From the NCBI GenBank assembly GCA_963082875.1, contig OY720098.1:20460001-20524000 (forward strand): a stretch of 64,000 nucleotides of DNA, in the 5' to 3' direction. Under the pieces are notes generated by a model, which was not told the origin of the DNA, did not search any database, and saw nothing but the letters and a program-made list of their open reading frames with translations. The stretch comes from Corella eumyota. Its lineage: Eukaryota > Chordata > Ascidiacea > Phlebobranchia > Corellidae. Of this stretch, positions 47,400 to 60,837 are shown in pieces (the stretch's first letter is position 1; each line of letters opens with the position of its first letter). Position numbers and translations under genes: made by a program.

Positions 47400-50300
47400 T
47401 TCATAAAAGATATGACACTTTTATTAAAAATTGATGAAATCTCAAAACCTAAAATTTTATATTTTATTAGACGCGCATTGACCTAACTAACATTCAAGAT
47501 AAAACATTTCGCAAAAATTTTCAGTAAAACAAAAGTTACAGCAAATTTTCATTCTGGGTTTAATTAGGTCACGTGATATTTTTGGCCAATGCTATTGCAT
47601 ATAAACTTTAAAAAAAATAAAAAATTTTAAATCGAAAAATAAATGTTTTGTTAGAACCGCACAGGTCCAATTAACGTGTTTACAAAATATTTTTTTTAAA
47701 TATTAATATTCATAAAAGTTATGACACTTTTATCAAAAATTGATGAAATCTCAAAACCTAAAAATTTATATTTTATTAGACGCGCATTGACCTAACTAAC
47801 ATTCAAGATAAAACATTTCGCAAAAATTTTCAGTAAAACAAAAGTTACAGCAAATTTTCATTCTGGGTTTAATTAGGTCACGTGATATTTTTGGCCAATG
47901 CTATTGCATATAAACTTAAAAAAAAAATAAAAAATTTTAAATCGAAAAATAAATGTTTTGTTAGAACCGCACAGGTCTAATTAACGTGTTTACAAAATAT
48001 TTTTTGAAAATATTAATATTCATAAAAGTTATGACACTTTTATTAAAAATTGATGAAATCTCAAAACCTAAAATTTTATATTTTATTAGACGCGCATTGA
48101 CCTAACTAACATTCAAGATAAAACATTTCGCAAAAATTTTCAGTAAAACAAAAGTTACAGCAAATTTTCATTCTGGGTTTAATTAGGTCACGTGATATTT
48201 TTGGCCAATGCTATTGCATATAAACTTAAAAAAAAAATAAAAAATTTTAAATCGAAAAATAAATGTTTTGTTAGAACCGCACAGGTCCAATTAACGTGTT
48301 TACAAAATATTTTTTGAAAATATTAATATTCATAAAAGTTATGACTCTTTTATTAAAAATTAATGAAATCTCAAAACCTAAAATTTTATATTTTATTAGA
48401 CGCGCATTGACCTAACTAACATTCAAGATAAAACATTTCACAAAAATTTTCAGTAAAACAAAAGTTACAGCAAATTTTCATTCTGGGTTTAATTAGGTCA
48501 CGTGATATTTTTGGCCAATGCTTTTGCATATAAACTTAAAAAAAAAATAAAAAATTTTAAATCGAAAAATAAATGTTTTGTTAGAACCGCACAGGTCCAA
48601 TTAACGTGTTTACAAAATATTTTTTGAAAATATTAATATTCATAAAAGTTATGACACTTTTATTAAAAATTAATGAAAACTCAAAACCTAAAATTTTATA
48701 TTTTATTAGACGCGCATTGACCTAACTAACATTCAAGATAAAACATTTCGCAAAAATTTTCAGTAAAACAAAAGTTACAGCAAATTTTCATTCTGGGTTT
48801 AATTAGGTCACGTGATATTTTTGGCCAATGCTATTGCATATAAACTTAAAAAAAAAATAAAAAATTTTAAATCGAAAAATAAATGTTTTGTTAGAACCGC
48901 ACAGGTCTAATTAACGTGTTTACAAAATATTTTTTGAAAATATTAATTTTCATAAAAGTTATGACACTTTTATTAAAAATTGATGAAATCTCAAAACCTA
49001 AAATTTTATATTTTATTAGACGCGCATTGACCTAACTAACATTCAAGATAAAACATTTCGCAAAAATTTTCAGTAAAACAAAAGTTACAGCAAATTTTCA
49101 TTCTGGGTTTAATTAGGTCACGTGATATTTTTGGCCAATGCTATTGCATATAAACTTAAAAAAAAAATAAAAAATTTTAAATCGAAAAATAAATGTTTTG
49201 TTAGAACCGCACAGGTCTAATTAACGTGTTTACAAAATATTTTTTGAAAATATTAATATTCATAAAAGTTATGACACTTTTATTAAAAATTGATGAAATC
49301 TCAAAACCTAAAATTTTATATTTTATTAGACGCGCATTGACCTAACTAACATTCAAGATAAAACATTTCGCAAAAGTTTTCAGTTAAACAAAAGTTACAG
49401 CAAATTTTCATTCTAGGTTTAATTAGGTCACGTGATATTTTTGGCCAATGCTATTGCATATAAACTTTAAAAAAAAATAAAAAATTTTAAATCGAAAAAT
49501 AAATGTTTTGTTAGAACCGCACAGGTCTAATTAACGTGTTTACAAAATATTTTTTGAAAATATTAATATTCATAAAAGTTATGACACTTTTATTAAAAAT
49601 TGATGAAATCTCAAAACCTAAAATTTTATATTTTATTAGACGCGCATTGACCTAACTAACATTCAAGATAAAACATTTCGCAAAAATTTTCAGTAAAACA
49701 AAAATTACAGCAAATTTTCATTCTGGGTTTAATTAGGTCACGTGATATTTTTGGCCAATGCTATTGCATATAAACTTAAAAAAAAAATAAAAAATTTTAA
49801 ATCGAAAAATAAATGTTTTGTTAGAACCGCACAGGTCCAATTAACGTGTTTGCAAAATATTTTTTGAAAATATTAATATTCATAAAAGTTATGACATTTT
49901 TATTAAAAATTGATGAAATCTCAAAACCTAAAATTTTATATTTTATTAGACGTGCATTGACCTAACTAACATTCAAGATAAAACATTTCGCAAAAATTTT
50001 CAGTAAAACAAAAGTTACAGCAAATTTTCATTCTGGGTTTAATTAGGTCACGTGATATTTTTGGCCAATGCTATTGCATATAAACTTTAAAAAAAAATAA
50101 AAAATTTTAAATCGAAAAATAAATGTTTTGTTAGAACCGCACAGGTTCAATTAACGTGTTTACAAAATATTTTTTTAAAATATTAATATTCATAAACGTT
50201 ATGACACTTTTATTAAAAATTGATGAAATCTCAAAACCTAAGATTTTATATTTTATTAGACGCGCATTGACCTAACTAACATTCAAGATAAAACATTTCG

Positions 50301-50920
50301 CAAAAATTTTCAGTAAAACAAAAGTTACAGCAAATTTTCATTCTGGGTTTAATTAGGTCACGTGATATTTTTGGCCAATGCTATTGCATATAAACTTTAA
50401 AAAAAAATAAAAAATTTTAAATCGAAAAATAAATGTTTTGTTAGAACCGCACAGGTCCAATTAACGTGTTTACAAAATATTTTTTGAAAATATTAATATT
50501 CATAAAAGTTATGACACTTTTATTAAAAATTGATGAAATCTCAAAACCTAAAATTTTATATTTTATTAGACGCGCATTGACCTAACTAACATTCAAGATA
50601 AAACATTTCGCAAAAATTTTCAGTATAACAAAAGTTACAGCAAATTTTCATTCTGGGTTTAATTAGGTCACGTGATATTTTTGGCCAATGCTATTGCATA
50701 TAAACTTTAAAAAAAAATAAAAAATTTTAAATCGAAAAATAAATGTTTTGTTAGAACCGCACAGGTCCAATTAACGTGTTTACAAAATATTTTTTTTAAA
50801 TATTAATATTAATAAAAGTTATGACACTTTTATTAAAAATTGATGAAATCTCAAAACCTAAAATTTTATATTTTATTAGACGCGCATTGACCTAACTAAC
50901 ATTCAAGATAAAACATTTCG
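47400..50920 (+). repeat. Higher-order satellite block, copy 1
   Basis: A run of units carrying rare changes that recur together, in the same order, at 52670-56180. Markers are aaaagatatgac (47405), tatcaaaaat (47731), atgactctttt (48341), caaaagttttcagttaaac (49371), tgcaaaat (49851), cagtataac (50621) and aataaaag (50811). Confidence 0.9.
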
Positions 50921-52669
50921 CAAAAATTTTCAGTAAAACAAAAGTTACAGCAAATTTTCATTCTGGGTTTAATTAGGTCACGTGATATTTTTGGCCAATG
51001 CTATTGCATATAAACTTAAAAAAAAAATAAAAAATTTTAAATCGAAAAATAAATGTTTTGTTAGAACCGCACAGGTCTAATTAACGTGTTTACAAAATAT
51101 TTTTTGAAAATATTAATATTCATAAAAGTTATGACACTTTTATTAAAAATTGATGAAATCTCAAAACCTAAAATTTTATATTTTATTAGACGCGCATTGA
51201 CCTAACTAACATTCAAGATAAAACATTTCGCAAAAATTTTCAGTAAAACAAAAGTTACAGCAAATTTTCATTCTGGGTTTAATTAGGTCACGTGATATTT
51301 TTGGCCAATGCTATTGCATATAAACTTAAAAAAAAAATAAAAAATTTTAAATCGAAAAATAAATGTTATGTTAGAACCGCACAGGTCCAATTAACGTGTT
51401 TACAAAATATTTTTTGAAAATATTAATATTCATAAAAGTTATGACACTTTTATTAAAAATTGATGAAATCTCAAAACCTAAAATTTTATATTTTATTAGA
51501 CGCGCATTGACCTAACTAACATTCAAGATAAAACATTTCGCAAAAATTTTTAGTAAAACAAAAGTTACAGCAAATTTTCATTCTGGGTTTAATTAGGTCA
51601 CGTGATATTTTTGGCCAATGCTATTGCATATAAACTTAAAAAAAAAATAAAAAATTTTAAATCGAAAAATAAATGTTTTGTTAGAACCGCACAGGTCTAA
51701 TTAACGTGTTTACAAAATATTTTTTGAAAATATTAATATTCATAAAAGTTATGACACTTTTATTAAAAATTGATGAAATCTCAAAACCTAAAATTTTATA
51801 TTTTATTAGACGCGCATTGACCTAACTAACATTCAAGATAAAACATTTCGCAAAAATTTTCAGTAAAACAAAAGTTACAGCAAATTTTCATTCTGGGTTT
51901 AATTAGGTCACGTGATATTTTTGGCCAATGCTATTGCATATAAACTTAAAAAAAAAATAAAAAATTTTAAATCGAAAAATAAATGTTTTGTTAGAACCGC
52001 ACAGGTCCAATTAACGTGTTTACAAAATATTTTTTGAAAATATTAATATTCATAAAAGTTATGACACTTTTATTAAAAATTGATGAAATCTCAAAACCTA
52101 AAATTTTATATTTTATTAGACGCGCATTGACCTAACTAACATTCAAGATAAAACATTTCGCAAAAATTTTTAGTAAAACAAAAGTTACAGCAAATTTTCA
52201 TTCTGGGTTTAATTAGGTCACGTGATATTTTTGGCCAATGCTATTGCATATAAACTTAAAAAAAAAATAAAAAATTTTAAATCGAAAAATAAATGTTTTG
52301 TTAGAACCGCACAGGTCTAATTAACGTGTTTACAAAATATTTTTTTTAAATATTAATATTCATAAAAGTTATGACACTTTTATTAAAAATTGATGAAATC
52401 TCAAAACCTAAAATTTTATAATTTATTAGACGCGCATTGACCTAACTAACATTCAAGATAAAACATTTCGCAAAAATTTTCAGTAAAACAAAAGTTACAG
52501 CAAATTTTCATTCTGGGTTTAATTAGGTCACGTGATATTTTTGGCCAATGCTATTGCATATAAACTTAAAAAAAAAATAAAAAATTTTAAATCGAAAAAT
52601 AAATGTTTTGTTAGAACCGCACAGGTCCAATTAACGTGTTTACAAAATATTTTTTGAAAATATTAATAT

Positions 52670-55600
52670 TCATAAAAGATATGACACTTTTATTAAAAAT
52701 TGATGAAATCTCAAAACCTAAAATTTTATATTTTATTAGACGCGCATTGACCTAACTAACATTCAAGATAAAACATTTCGCAAAAATTTTCAGTAAAACA
52801 AAAGTTACAGCAAATTTTCATTCTGGGTTTAATTAGGTCACGTGATATTTTTGGCCAATGCTATTGCATATAAACTTTAAAAAAAATAAAAAATTTTAAA
52901 TCGAAAAATAAATGTTTTGTTAGAACCGCACAGGTCCAATTAACGTGTTTACAAAATATTTTTTTTAAATATTAATATTCATAAAAGTTATGACACTTTT
53001 ATCAAAAATTGATGAAATCTCAAAACCTAAAATTTTATATTTTATTAGACGCGCATTGACCTAACTAACATTCAAGATAAAACATTTCGCAAAAATTTTC
53101 AGTAAAACAAAAGTTACAGCAAATTTTCATTCTGGGTTTAATTAGGTCACGTGATATTTTTGGCCAATGCTATTGCATATAAACTTAAAAAAAAAATAAA
53201 AAATTTTAAATCGAAAAATAAATGTTTTGTTAGAACCGCACAGGTCTAATTAACGTGTTTACAAAATATTTTTTGAAAATATTAATATTCATAAAAGTTA
53301 TGACACTTTTATTAAAAATTGATGAAATCTCAAAACCTAAAATTTTATATTTTATTAGACGCGCATTGACCTAACTAACATTCAAGATAAAACATTTCGC
53401 AAAAATTTTCAGTAAAACAAAAGTTACAGCAAATTTTCATTCTGGGTTTAATTAGGTCACGTGATATTTTTGGCCAATGCTATTGCATATAAACTTAAAA
53501 AAAAAATAAAAAATTTTAAATCGAAAAATAAATGTTTTGTTAGAACCGCACAGGTCCAATTAACGTGTTTACAAAATATTTTTTGAAAATATTAATATTC
53601 ATAAAAGTTATGACTCTTTTATTAAAAATTAATGAAATCTCAAAACCTAAAATTTTATATTTTATTAGACGCGCATTGACCTAACTAACATTCAAGATAA
53701 AACATTTCACAAAAATTTTCAGTAAAACAAAAGTTACAGCAAATTTTCATTCTGGGTTTAATTAGGTCACGTGATATTTTTGGCCAATGCTATTGCATAT
53801 AAACTTAAAAAAAAAATTTTAAATCGAAAAATAAATGTTTTGTTAGAACCGCACAGGTCCAATTAACGTGTTTACAAAATATTTTTTGAAAATATTAATA
53901 TTCATAAAAGTTATGACACTTTGATTAAAAATTAATGAAAACTCAAAACCTAAAATTTTATATTTTATTAGACGCGCATTGACCTAACTAACATTCAAGA
54001 TAAAACATTTCGCAAAAATTTTCAGTAAAACAAAAGTTACAGCAAATTTTCATTCTGGGTTTAATTAGGTCACGTGATATTTTTGGCCAATGCTATTGCA
54101 TATAAACTTAAAAAAAAAATAAAAAATTTTAAATCGAAAAATAAATGTTTTGTTAGAACCGCACAGGTCTAATTAACGTGTTTACAAAATATTTTTTGAA
54201 AATATTAATTTTCATAAAAGTTATGACACTTTTATTAAAAATTGATGAAATCTCAAAACCTAAAATTTTATATTTTATTAGACGCGCATTGACCTAACTA
54301 ACATTCAAGATAAAACATTTCGCAAAAATTTTCAGTAAAACAAAAGTTACAGCAAATTTTCATTCTGGGTTTAATTAGGTCACGTGATATTTTTGGCCAA
54401 TGCTATTGCATATAAACTTAAAAAAAAAATAAAAAATTTTAAATCGAAAAATAAATGTTTTGTTAGAACCGCACAGGTCTAATTAACGTGTTTACAAAAT
54501 ATTTTTTGAAAATATTAATATTCATAAAAGTTATGACAATTTTATTAAAAATTGATGAAATCTCAAAACCTAAAATTTTATATTTTATTAGACGCGCATT
54601 GACCTAACTAACATTCAAGATAAAACATTTCGCAAAAGTTTTCAGTTAAACAAAAGTTACAGCAAATTTTCATTCTGGGTTTAATTAGGTCACGTGATAT
54701 TTTTGGCCAATGCTATTGCATATAAACTTTAAAAAAAAATAAAAAATTTTAAATCGAAAAATAAATGTTTTGTTAGAACCGCACAGGTCTAATTAACGTG
54801 TTTACAAAATATTTTTTGAAAATATTAATATTCATAAAAGTTATGACACTTTTATTAAAAATTGATGAAATCTCAAAACCTAAAATTTTATATTTTATTA
54901 GACGCGCATTGACCTAACTAACATTCAAGATAAAACATTTCGCAAAAATTTTCAGTAAAACAAAAATTACAGCAAATTTTCATTCTGGGTTTAATTAGGT
55001 CACGTGATATTTTTGGCCAATGCTATTGCATATAAACTTAAAAAAAAAATAAAAAATTTTAAATCGAAAAATAAATGTTTTGTTAGAACCGCACAGGTCC
55101 AATTAACGTGTTTGCAAAATATTTTTTTTTAATATTAATATTCATAAAAGTTATGACATTTTTATTAAAAATTGATGAAATCTCAAAACCTAAAATTTTA
55201 TATTTTATTAGACGTGCATTGACCTAACTAACATTCAAGATAAAACATTTCGCAAAAATTTTCAGTAAAACAAAAGTTACAGCAAATTTTCATTCTGGGT
55301 TTAATTAGGTCACGTGATATTTTTGGCCAATGCTATTGCATATAAACTTTAAAAAAAAATAAAAAATTTTAAATCGAAAAATAAATGTTTTGTTAGAACC
55401 GCACAGGTTCAATTAACGTGTTTACAAAATATTTTTTTAAAATATTAATATTCATAAACGTTATGACACTTTTATTAAAAATTGATGAAATCTCAAAACC
55501 TAAGATTTTATATTTTATTAGACGCGCATTGACCTAACTAACATTCAAGATAAAACATTTCGCAAAAATTTTCAGTAAAACAAAAGTTACAGCAAATTTT

Positions 55601-56180
55601 CATTCTGGGTTTAATTAGGTCACGTGATATTTTTGGCCAATGCTATTGCATATAAACTTTAAAAAAAAATAAAAAATTTTAAATCGAAAAATAAATGTTT
55701 TGTTAGAACCGCACAGGTCCAATTAACGTGTTTACAAAATATTTTTTGAAAATATTAATATTCATAAAAGTTATGACACTTTTATTAAAAATTGATGAAA
55801 TCTCAAAACCTAAAATTTTATATTTTATTAGACGCGCATTGACCTAACTAACATTCAAGATAAAACATTTCGCAAAAATTTTCAGTATAACAAAAGTTAC
55901 AGCAAATTTTCATTCTGGGTTTAATTAGGTCACGTGATATTTTTGGCCAATGCTATTGCATATAAACTTTAAAAAAAAATAAAAAATTTTAAATCGAAAA
56001 ATAAATGTTTTGTTAGAACCGCACAGGTCCAATTAACGTGTTTACAAAATATTTTTTTTAAATATTAATATTAATAAAAGTTATGACACTTTTATTAAAA
56101 ATTGATGAAATCTCAAAACCTAAAATTTTATATTTTATTAGACGCGCATTGACCTAACTAACATTCAAGATAAAACATTT
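52670..56180 (+). repeat. Higher-order satellite block, copy 2
   Basis: Same ordered markers as copy 1, at 52674, 53000, 53610, 54633, 55113, 55883 and 56073. The offset is 5269 bases before, and 5262 after, a 7-base loss near 53814. It equals 17 units. Confidence 0.9.
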
Positions 56181-59100
56181 CGCAAAAATTTTCAGTTAAA
56201 CAAAAGTTACAGCAAATTTTCATTCTGGGTTTAATTAGGTCACGTGATATTTTTGGCCAATGCTATTGCATATAAACTTTAAAAAAAATAAAAAATTTTA
56301 AATCGAAAAATAAATGTTTTGTTAGAACCGCACAGGTCCAATTAACGTGTTTACAAAATATTTTTTTTAAATATTAATATTCATAAAAGTAATGACACTT
56401 TTATTAAAAATTGATGAAATCTCAAAACCTAAAATTTTATATTTTATTAGACGCGCATTGACCTAACTAACATTCAAGATAAAACATTTCGCAAAAATTT
56501 TCAGTAAAACAAAAGTTACAGCAAATTTTCATTCTGGGTTTAATTAGGTCACGTGATATTTTTGGCCAATGCTATTGCATATAAACTTTAAAAAAAATAA
56601 AAAATTTTAAATCGAAAAATAAATGTTTTGTTAGAACCGCACAGGTCCAATTAACGTGTTTACAAAATATTTTTTGAAAATAATAATATTCATAAAAGTT
56701 ATGACACTTTTATTAAAAATTGATGAAATCTCAAAACCTAAAATTTTATATTTTATTAGACGCGCATTGACCTAACTAACATTCAAGATAAAACATTTCA
56801 CAAAAATTTTCAGTAAAACAAAAGTTACAGCAAATTTTCATTCTGGGTTTAATTAGGTCACGTGATATTTTTGGCCAATGCTATTGCATATAAACTTTAA
56901 AAAAAAATAAAAAATTTTAAATCGAAAAATAAATGTTTTGTTAGAACCGCACAGGTCCAATTAACGTGTTTACAAAATATTTTTTGAAAATATTAATATT
57001 CATAAAAGTTATGACACTTTTATTAAAAATTGATGAAATCTCAAAACCTAAAATTTTATATTTTATTAGACGCGCATTGACCTAACTAACATTCAAGATA
57101 AAACATTTCGCAAAAATTTTCAGTTAAACAAAAGTTACAGCAAATTTTCATTCTGGGTTTAATTAGGTCACGTGATATTTTTGGCCAATGTTATTGCATA
57201 TAAACTTTAAAAAAAAATAAAAAATTTGAAATCGAAAAATAAATGTTTTGTTAGAACCGCACAGGTCCAATTAACGTGTTTACAAAATATTTTTTTTAAA
57301 TATTAATATTCATAAAAGTTATGACACTTTTATTAAAAATTGATGAAATCTCAAAACCTAAAATTTTATATTTTATTAGACGCGCATTGACCTAACTAAC
57401 ATTCAAGATAAAACATTTCGCAAAAATTTTCAGTTAAACAAAAGTTACAGCAAATTTTCATTCTGGGTTTAATTAGGTCACGTGATATTTTTGGCCAATG
57501 CTATTGCATATAAACTTTAAAAAAAAATAAAAAATTTTAAATCGAAAAATAAATGTTTTGTTAGAACCGCACAGGTCCAATTAACGTGTTTACAAAATAT
57601 TTTTTTTAAATATTAATATTCATAAAAGTTATGACACTTTTATTAAAAATTGATGAAATCTCAAAACCTAAAATTTTATATTTTATTAGACGCGCATTGA
57701 CCTAACTAACATTCAAGATAAAACATTTCGCAAAAATTTTCAGTAAAACAAAAGTTACAGCAAATTTTCATTCTGGGTTTAATTAGGTCACGTGATATTT
57801 TTGGCCAATGCTATTGCATATAAACTTTAAAAAAAATAAAAAATTTTAAATCGAAAAATAAATGTTTTGTTAGAACCGCACAGGTCCAATTAACGTGTTT
57901 ACAAAATATTTTTTGAAAATAATAATATTCATAAAAGTTATGACACTTTTATTAAAAATTGATGAAATCTCAAAACCTAAAATTTTATATTTTATTAGAC
58001 GCGCATTGACCTAACTAACATTCAAGATAAAACATTTCACAAAAATTTTCAGTAAAACAAAAGTTACAGCAAATTTTCATTCTGGGTTTAATTAGGTCAC
58101 GTGATATTTTTGGCCAATGCTATTGCATATAAACTTTAAAAAAAAATAAAAAATTTTAAATCGAAAAATAAATGTTTTGTTAGAACCGCACAGGTCCAAT
58201 TAACGTGTTTACAAAATATTTTTTGAAAATATTAATATTCATAAAAGTTATGACACTTTTATTAAAAATTGATGAAATCTCAAAACCTAAAATTTTATAT
58301 TTTATTAGACGCGCATTGACCTAACTAACATTCAAGATAAAACATTTCGCAAAAATTTTCAGTATAACAAAAGTTACAGCAAATTTTCATTCTGGGTTTA
58401 ATTAGGTCACGTGATATTTTTGGCCAATGCTATTGCATATAAACTTTAAAAAAAAATAAAAAATTTTAAATCGAAAAATAAATGTTTTGTTAGAACCGCA
58501 CAGGTCCAATTAACGTGTTTACAAAATATTTTTTTTAAATATTAATATTAATAAAAGTTATGACACTTTTATTAAAAATTGATGAAATCTCAAAACCTAA
58601 AATTTTATATTTTATTAGACGCGCATTGACCTAACTAACATTCAAGATAAAACATTTCGCAAAAATTTTCAGTTAAACAAAAGTTACAGCAAATTTTCAT
58701 TCTGGGTTTAATTAGGTCACGTGATATTTTTGGCCAATGCTATTGCATATAAACTTTAAAAAAAATAAAAAATTTTAAATCGAAAAATAAATGTTTTGTT
58801 AGAACCGCACAGGTCCAATTAACGTGTTTACAAAATATTTTTTTTAAATATTAATATTCATAAAAGTAATGACACTTTTATTAAAAATTGATGAAATCTC
58901 AAAACCTAAAATTTTATATTTTATTAGACGCGCATTGACCTAACTAACATTCAAGATAAAACATTTCGCAAAAATTTTCAGTAAAACAAAAGTTACAGCA
59001 AATTTTCATTCTGGGTTTAATTAGGTCACGTGATATTTTTGGCCAATGCTATTGCATATAAACTTTAAAAAAAATAAAAAATTTTAAATCGAAAAATAAA

Positions 59101-60837
59101 TGTTTTGTTAGAACCGCACAGGTCCAATTAACGTGTTTACAAAATATTTTTTGAAAATAATAATATTCATAAAAGTTATGACACTTTTATTAAAAATTGA
59201 TGAAATCTCAAAACCTAAAATTTTATATTTTATTAGACGCGCATTGACCTAACTAACATTCAAGATAAAACATTTCACAAAAATTTTCAGTAAAACAAAA
59301 GTTACAGCAAATTTTCATTCTGGGTTTAATTAGGTCACGTGATATTTTTGGCCAATGCTATTGCATATAAACTTTAAAAAAAAATAAAAAATTTTAAATC
59401 GAAAAATAAATGTTTTGTTAGAACCGCACAGGTCCAATTAACGTGTTTACAAAATATTTTTTGAAAATATTAATATTCATAAAAGTTATGACACTTTTAT
59501 TAAAAATTGATGAAATCTCAAAACCTAAAATTTTATATTTTATTAGACGCGCATTGACCTAACTAACATTCAAGATAAAACATTTCGCAAAAATTTTCAG
59601 TTAAACAAAAGTTACAGCAAATTTTCATTCTGGGTTTAATTAGGTCACGTGATATTTTTGGCCAATGTTATTGCATATAAACTTTAAAAAAAAATAAAAA
59701 ATTTGAAATCGAAAAATAAATGTTTTGTTAGAACCGCACAGGTCCAATTAACGTGTTTACAAAATATTTTTTTTAAATATTAATATTCATAAAAGTTATG
59801 ACACTTTTATTAAAAATTGATGAAATCTCAAAACCTAAAATTTTATATTTTATTAGACGCGCATTGACCTAACTAACATTCAAGATAAAACATTTCGCAA
59901 AAATTTTCAGTTAAACAAAAGTTACAGCAAATTTTCATTCTGGGTTTAATTAGGTCACGTGATATTTTTGGCCAATGCTATTGCATATAAACTTTAAAAA
60001 AAAATAAAAAATTTTAAATCGAAAAATAAATGTTTTGTTAGAACCGCACAGGTCCAATTAACGTGTTTACAAAATATTTTTTTTAAATATTAATATTCAT
60101 AAAAGTTATGACACTTTTATTAAAAATTGATGAAATCTCAAAACCTAAAATTTTATATTTTATTAGACGCGCATTGACCTAACTAACATTCAAGATAAAA
60201 CATTTCGCAAAAATTTTCAGTAAAACAAAAGTTACAGCAAATTTTCATTCTGGGTTTAATTAGGTCACGTGATATTTTTGGCCAATGCTATTGCATATAA
60301 ACTTTAAAAAAAATAAAAAATTTTAAATCGAAAAATAAATGTTTTGTTAGAACCGCACAGGTCCAATTAACGTGTTTACAAAATATTTTTTGAAAATAAT
60401 AATATTCATAAAAGTTATGACACTTTTATTAAAAATTGATGAAATCTCAAAACCTAAAATTTTATATTTTATTAGACGCGCATTGACCTAACTAACATTC
60501 AAGATAAAACATTTCACAAAAATTTTCAGTAAAACAAAAGTTACAGCAAATTTTCATTCTGGGTTTAATTAGGTCACGTGATATTTTTGGCCAATGCTAT
60601 TGCATATAAACTTTAAAAAAAAATAAAAAATTTTAAATCGAAAAATAAATGTTTTGTTAGAACCGCACAGGTCCAATTAACGTGTTTACAAAATATTTTT
60701 TGAAAATATTAATATTCATAAAAGTTATGACACTTTTATTAAAAATTGATGAAATCTCAAAACCTAAAATTTTATATTTTATTAGACGCGCATTAACCTA
60801 ACTAACATTCAAGATAAAACATTTCGCAAAAATTTTC
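55883..60837 (+). repeat. Tandem pair of eight-unit satellite blocks
   Basis: Marker changes recur at an offset of 2477 bases (eight units): cagtataac 55883/58360, aataaaag 56073/58550, agtaatgacac near 56391/58868, ccaatgttattg 57185/59662, and gaaaataataata near 56681/59158. The last marker also occurs at half that spacing (57920, 60397), so a four-unit duplication preceded the eight-unit one. Confidence 0.88.
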
